A program made the translations under genes and the position numbers. The notes under the pieces are model-generated. The model had not been told where the DNA came from. It searched no databases and was given only the letters and a program-made list of their open reading frames with translations. A stretch of 16,589 nt of DNA, from positions 1-16,589 of the forward strand of contig DATESZ010000097.1 of assembly GCA_035283845.1 (NCBI GenBank), written 5' to 3'. Below are positions 13,018 to 16,589 of this stretch, in pieces. The DNA is from DATESZ01 sp035283845 (GTDB lineage: Bacteria; Desulfobacterota; Syntrophia; Syntrophales; JACQWR01). How positions within the stretch are numbered: position 1 is the stretch's first letter; each line of letters begins with the position of its first letter.

Positions 13018-14838
13018 ATGCATATAGGATTTTCCACATTGGGGCTGGGGATTTTCGGCCTCCTGGCCGGGGTTGTGTTTTATGGACCTGAGTTTCCTGC
13101 TGGCTATACGAGCAAGCTGATTCTGCTCGGATTTTGCATTCTGCTTATTGGCTTCGGATTGAGCTACAGCCAACTCGCATTCCTGTACCGCAAGGTAAGA
13201 AATGCTGAAAAAGAGATGCACGAGGCGATGCTTGAAAGAAATGAGGCGCTGGAGCTCGCGAACCGGAATCTCGATCAGGCAAACCGCGCTAAATCCGCCT
13301 TCCTGGCCAATATGTCTCATGAGCTTCGTACGCCGCTAAACGCCGTGATCGGGTTCAGTGAGGTCCTGGAGGACCAGACCTTCGGTCCTCTCAACGCGAA
13401 ACAGATGAAGTATGTATTAAATGTGAGGAACAGCGGGAAACACCTTTTGAACATGATCAACGACATCCTGGATCTCTCGAAGATTGAAGCCGGAAGGCTG
13501 GATCTGCTACTGGAGAAATTCCCCCTCAGGGAGACCGTTGACGGTATCATCGGAATTGTGAGGGTCCTGGCAAATAAGAAAAACATTCTGCTTAATTATG
13601 AAATTGATCCTGCTTTGAAAGAGATAGAGGCGGATGCCAAGCACTTCAAGCAGGTTCTCTACAACCTCCTGTCCAATGCCGTCAAGTTTACCCAGGAGGG
13701 GGGAACGGTGAACCTCGGGGCCGTGCTTTCGCAAGGCGCCGGTCAAGCCGGCACGAACCTGGTTCAGATCTCCGTTTCCGATACGGGGATTGGCATTGCA
13801 CCCGAAGACTATGGAAAGGTATTTTCCGAGTTTCAGCAAATTGATGATTCCTATTCCCGGCAGCAGGAGGGGACAGGTCTCGGGCTGGCGCTGAGTAAAA
13901 GGCTTGTGGAGCTTAATGGAGGAGAGATGTGGTTCAGCAGCGAGAAGGGGAAGGGGAGCACCTTTACCTTTACCATCCCGCTGGTGCACTCCCCGGACAG
14001 AGCTGCGGAGGAGATCGTAACCAGTGCCGGTTCGGTCGAAGACGGGAGAGAAGATGGGGCGTCGGGAAAGGAATTGGTTCTGGTCATCGAGGACGAGCCG
14101 CGATCTGCCGAATTAATCTCGATATATCTTGCCCAAGCCGGATACAGGGTGGCCTTTGCCGCCGATGGAGAGGAGGGCCTCCGTCTTGCCATCGAGCTAA
14201 GGCCAAGCGCTATTACTCTGGACATCATGCTCCCCAAGATGGACGGCTGGCAGGTTCTCAATGCGTTGAAGGAAAACCCGATCACCCGGGAAATCCCGGT
14301 TATTGTGTCTTCGATGGTTGATGAAAAGATCATGGCCTATGACCTGGGGGCTGTGGACTACGTTTTGAAACCCCTGAACCGCCAGGAGCTTATTGTTAAG
14401 CTCGAAACGCTGAAGTCATCTGGAAAGCTCCGACCGTCTGCTTCCAGGGTCCTTGTCATCGACGACCATCTGAAGACGCTGGATCTGATTTACGCCTTCC
14501 TGGAGCATCATGGTTACGAGGTTTCAGTGACTTCCTCCGGAGCGGAAGCTCTGGAATTGATGAAAGCCAACCATTATGATGCCCTGATCCTGGACCTGAT
14601 GATGCCTGGTATGAGCGGCTTTGAAGTCCTCGATGAGATGAAACACCACCCCTGGGGGGAAAATATACCCGTAATTGTTTACACGGCAAAGGATGTGGGC
14701 AGCGAAGAACAGGCGCAGCTCAGCAAAAACATTTCCGCCCTGGTTTCAAAGGGACATTCGAGCAATGATCTTCTTGATGCCTTGAGCCGGCTGACGCGTA
14801 GCGTGGAGAAAAAGGAGACAGTCAGTGGCTGCGGCTAA
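13018..14838 (+). CDS. Membrane hybrid histidine kinase with two C-terminal receivers
   Basis: A sensor kinase that autophosphorylates on His and can pass phosphate to its own receivers or to neighbouring regulators. The 606 residues run in order: two membrane helices (about 4-22 and 33-56) with only a short loop between, so there is no periplasmic sensor domain; a coiled-coil linker (about 58-95) leading into HisKA with phosphorylatable H101 in NMSHELRTPLNAVIGF; HATPase with N220 in NLLSNAVKFT, DTGIGIAP (255-262) and GTGLGLALSKRLVE; receiver 1 (about 352-465; D402, K451 in LKPL); receiver 2 (about 476-595; D526 in LILDLMMPGMSG, K578). Both receivers have complete acid pockets. An AGGGAAG ribosome site overlaps the previous stop. 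No extracytoplasmic signal can be deduced. Confidence 0.95.
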   Translation: MHIGFSTLGLGIFGLLAGVVFYGPEFPAGYTSKLILLGFCILLIGFGLSYSQLAFLYRKVRNAEKEMHEAMLERNEALELANRNLDQANRAKSAFLANMSHELRTPLNAVIGFSEVLEDQTFGPLNAKQMKYVLNVRNSGKHLLNMINDILDLSKIEAGRLDLLLEKFPLRETVDGIIGIVRVLANKKNILLNYEIDPALKEIEADAKHFKQVLYNLLSNAVKFTQEGGTVNLGAVLSQGAGQAGTNLVQISVSDTGIGIAPEDYGKVFSEFQQIDDSYSRQQEGTGLGLALSKRLVELNGGEMWFSSEKGKGSTFTFTIPLVHSPDRAAEEIVTSAGSVEDGREDGASGKELVLVIEDEPRSAELISIYLAQAGYRVAFAADGEEGLRLAIELRPSAITLDIMLPKMDGWQVLNALKENPITREIPVIVSSMVDEKIMAYDLGAVDYVLKPLNRQELIVKLETLKSSGKLRPSASRVLVIDDHLKTLDLIYAFLEHHGYEVSVTSSGAEALELMKANHYDALILDLMMPGMSGFEVLDEMKHHPWGENIPVIVYTAKDVGSEEQAQLSKNISALVSKGHSSNDLLDALSRLTRSVEKKETVSGCG

Positions 14839-15208
14839 AATTTTAGTTGTGGAAGACACCCCGCTCAACATGGAATTGGTGACGGACCTCCTGGAGATAA
14901 ACGGGTACGAGGTGCTTCAGGCGGGCGAGGCGCAGACCGGAATAGACCTGGCCATCGGGGCCCAACCGGATTTGATCCTGATGGATATTCAACTGCCCGG
15001 CATGGATGGATTGACTGCGATCAGGATTCTGAAAGCAGACTCCCGCACGAGCGCAATCCCCGTTGTGGCATTGACGGCCCATGCCATGACCGGCGATCAG
15101 GAAAAAGCAGAATTGGCCGGTTGCAATGGTTATTTGGTAAAACCCGTAGATACGCGTGAGTTTCCCAAACAGGTTGCATCTTTCCTGAATTCCCTGAAAC
15201 CCGCTTAG
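14825..15208 (+). CDS. DivK-like single-domain response regulator
   Basis: A stand-alone CheY/DivK-type receiver of 127 residues with no output domain, so it should work by phosphorylation-dependent protein contacts. Features: KILVVEDTPLNMELV at the start (E10, D11), phosphoacceptor D54 in LILMDIQLPGMDGL, LTAHAMTGD (83-91), and K106 in LVKPVDTREF. The strong resemblance to DivK lies in EDxxLNMxL and AHAMxGD. It starts with GTG inside the end of the hybrid kinase gene (14-base overlap), with AAGGAG 7 bases upstream, so it is translationally coupled and probably the kinase's phosphorylation partner. The third gene of the signalling operon. Confidence 0.93.
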   Translation: MAAAKILVVEDTPLNMELVTDLLEINGYEVLQAGEAQTGIDLAIGAQPDLILMDIQLPGMDGLTAIRILKADSRTSAIPVVALTAHAMTGDQEKAELAGCNGYLVKPVDTREFPKQVASFLNSLKPA

Positions 15209-15309
15209 TCTAAATAAACATACAAACATAAGGTAAAAAACCATTACTCTTAAAGCCTAAGAAAGTACAATGATTAGCGTTTCGGATATTTTTTGAGGAG
15301 TAATCGGAA

Positions 15310-15756
15310 ATGAATTACATAAAGATCCGTATTGGAAAAGACCTTTCAGGGGTAGACAAGGAGTTTCGCCGTGCCATAAGCGAAATATTCCGTACGGCAA
15401 ACCCCATGTTTACCATTGGCCAACACGCCTGGATTCCCCACACGGATATCTTTGAAACGGCTGGAGAGATCGTGGTCACTTCCGAACTTGCCGGTGTCAA
15501 TGTGGAAGATATTCACGTGGATACTGACCGCAGGACATTGAAAATATATGGGGTACGCAGAGAAATGGCCCGTCATGATGATAGGAGGTATCTCCTTGCA
15601 GAAATTCCTTCAGGATATTTCGAAAGAATTATTTCTCTTTCCTACCCCATCGATACTGAAACCGTTACAGCAAGTTATTCGGAGGGCCTGCTGCAGATCC
15701 GTCTGAAAAAACTGCCTGTCGATAAGATTCATAATATTGCTATCCGTTGTATTTAA
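15310..15756 (+). CDS. Small heat shock protein, Hsp20/alpha-crystallin family
   Basis: An ATP-independent holdase that keeps unfolding proteins soluble in the cytoplasm. It has 148 residues: a short N-terminal arm (about 1-42), then the alpha-crystallin domain starting at WIPHTDIFET, with the SELAGVNVEDI strand-turn region (58-68), GYFERIISLSYPID (102-115), and SEGLLQIRLKK (124-134), equivalent to the usual NGVLxxxxPK block. An IxI-type tail motif (IAI, 144-146) that docks on neighbouring dimers is present. A GAGGAG ribosome site lies 9 bases before the ATG. The lon gene starts 30 bases after its stop, so the pair probably forms a stress operon. I see no clear heat-shock sigma promoter or CIRCE operator in the 101-base gap before it. 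Confidence 0.93.
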   Translation: MNYIKIRIGKDLSGVDKEFRRAISEIFRTANPMFTIGQHAWIPHTDIFETAGEIVVTSELAGVNVEDIHVDTDRRTLKIYGVRREMARHDDRRYLLAEIPSGYFERIISLSYPIDTETVTASYSEGLLQIRLKKLPVDKIHNIAIRCI

Positions 15757-15786
15757 GTATTTAACAACATTCTTCAGGAGTCTACA

Positions 15787-16589
15787 ATGACTGATGAAAA
15801 AATAGCGGGAGACTTGAAATCATTTAACATACCGGAAATACTGCCAATTATTCCGCTTGTCAATGTGGTTGTCTTTCCTAAAATGATATTGCCTCTCGAG
15901 GTATTCGAAGATAATTCCCTCGCCCTTGTGGATGAAGCGATGGCAACTAACAGGCTTATGGGTCTGGTTCTGTCGAAAAAGAACCCGCTGGAAATAGAAG
16001 CCGCCTGCCCCGATGACCCGACACCCGTCGGCACCTGCGTGGTCATCCTCAAGATGGCTAAGGGCCACGACAGCAGGGCGCAGCTTCTTGTGCAGGGCAT
16101 AAGCCGCATTAAGATCATTGAATTTCTGGAAGGCAAGCCCTACCGCCAGGCGCGGATACAAGTGCTTGAAGACGCGGAAGTCAAGGACATTGAAGTTGAG
16201 GCATTAATGGTAAACTTGGTTGCCCTTTTTGACCGGGTACTAAAGCTGTCGCCCTTTCTGCCTCCGGAATTCAGCGCTATGGCAGGGTCAATTACCGAAG
16301 GCGGCACATTGGCCGATATGATTGCCTCTATAATCAACGCCTCGCCGGAAGAAAAACAGAATATCCTCGAAATCCTGGATGTGAAATCAAGACTTCAGGA
16401 AGTCACCCGCCTGGTGAATCATCAGGTGGAAATCCTTGAACTGGGCAACAAAATCCAGTCCCAGGTTAAAAGCGACATGGACAAGGTGCAGCGCGAATAT
16501 TACCTTCGTCAGCAGCTAAAGGCCATCAAACAGGAGCTGAACGAATCTGAAGAAACTAATGTGGAAATCAATGAATACCGCGACAAAAT
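15787..16589 (+). CDS. lon: Lon protease, ATP-dependent (5' part, runs off the window)
   Basis: AAA+ serine protease that degrades damaged and regulatory proteins in the cytoplasm. Only the first 267 codons are in the window and the frame is open to the last base, so the ATPase and Ser-Lys protease domains are not seen. What is present is the N-terminal LON substrate-binding domain (from ILPIIPLVNVVVFPKMILPL at about 18-37 to about 215), followed by the helical linker with REYYLRQQLKAIKQELNE, one of the most conserved Lon segments outside the catalytic domains. CAGGAG lies 6 bases before the ATG. Position directly after hsp20 fits a shared stress operon. Confidence 0.95.
   Translation, partial: MTDEKIAGDLKSFNIPEILPIIPLVNVVVFPKMILPLEVFEDNSLALVDEAMATNRLMGLVLSKKNPLEIEAACPDDPTPVGTCVVILKMAKGHDSRAQLLVQGISRIKIIEFLEGKPYRQARIQVLEDAEVKDIEVEALMVNLVALFDRVLKLSPFLPPEFSAMAGSITEGGTLADMIASIINASPEEKQNILEILDVKSRLQEVTRLVNHQVEILELGNKIQSQVKSDMDKVQREYYLRQQLKAIKQELNESEETNVEINEYRDK

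Overview
The window reads as chromosomal DNA of a Gram-negative bacterium. It is most likely a deltaproteobacterium in the broad sense (Desulfobacterota, Syntrophales-like). That placement is an inference from the mix of genes and repeats: GatCAB, dense c-di-GMP and two-component genes, an hsp20-lon pair, and C-rich and 'HFERSEKS'-type intergenic palindromes. No rRNA or other marker settles it. Most of the DNA is ordinary core metabolism. Two stretches, about 3157-4023 and 9874-11035, are accessory debris.

Layout. 128-3156 (minus): a two-gene glucan operon, 4-alpha-glucanotransferase (malQ) then a cytoplasmic GH13 amylase. 3157-4023: no credible intact gene. It holds two short palindromic elements with apparent target-site duplications (129 bp with 5-bp repeats, 151 bp with 8-bp repeats), C-rich hairpins, a separated inverted repeat and a scrap of a response-regulator receiver domain. 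4024-9892 (plus): a tightly packed run of an HDAC-family deacetylase, gatC, gatA, gatB, mtnA and rnhA, several with overlapping stop and start codons.

9874-11035 (minus): an AT-rich degenerate island. It holds a vapC (PIN toxin) pseudogene with a stop codon and a large internal deletion, a trypsin-like lipoprotein cut off before its catalytic serine, a hairpin resembling an integron attC site abutting what looks like the 5' end of a group II intron, and a truncated one-helix membrane ORF. 11036-11719 (minus): a YcgR-like PilZ c-di-GMP receptor. After an intergenic region with a good sigma70-like promoter come three plus-strand signalling genes: an HD-GYP response regulator, a membrane hybrid histidine kinase with two receivers, and a DivK-like single-domain response regulator. 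The window ends with an Hsp20 chaperone and the 5' part of lon.

How the genes fit together. malQ and the amylase would rework alpha-glucans inside the cell. GatCAB makes Gln-tRNA and/or Asn-tRNA by transamidation. MtnA acts in methionine salvage and RNase HI removes RNA-DNA hybrids. The hybrid kinase, HD-GYP phosphodiesterase, DivK-like regulator and PilZ receptor look like one module that sets or reads c-di-GMP. Hsp20 and Lon are a protein quality-control pair. The most unusual material is the nested palindromic elements and the attC/group II-like junction, not a complete new system. I did not find an intact undescribed defence or mobile system.
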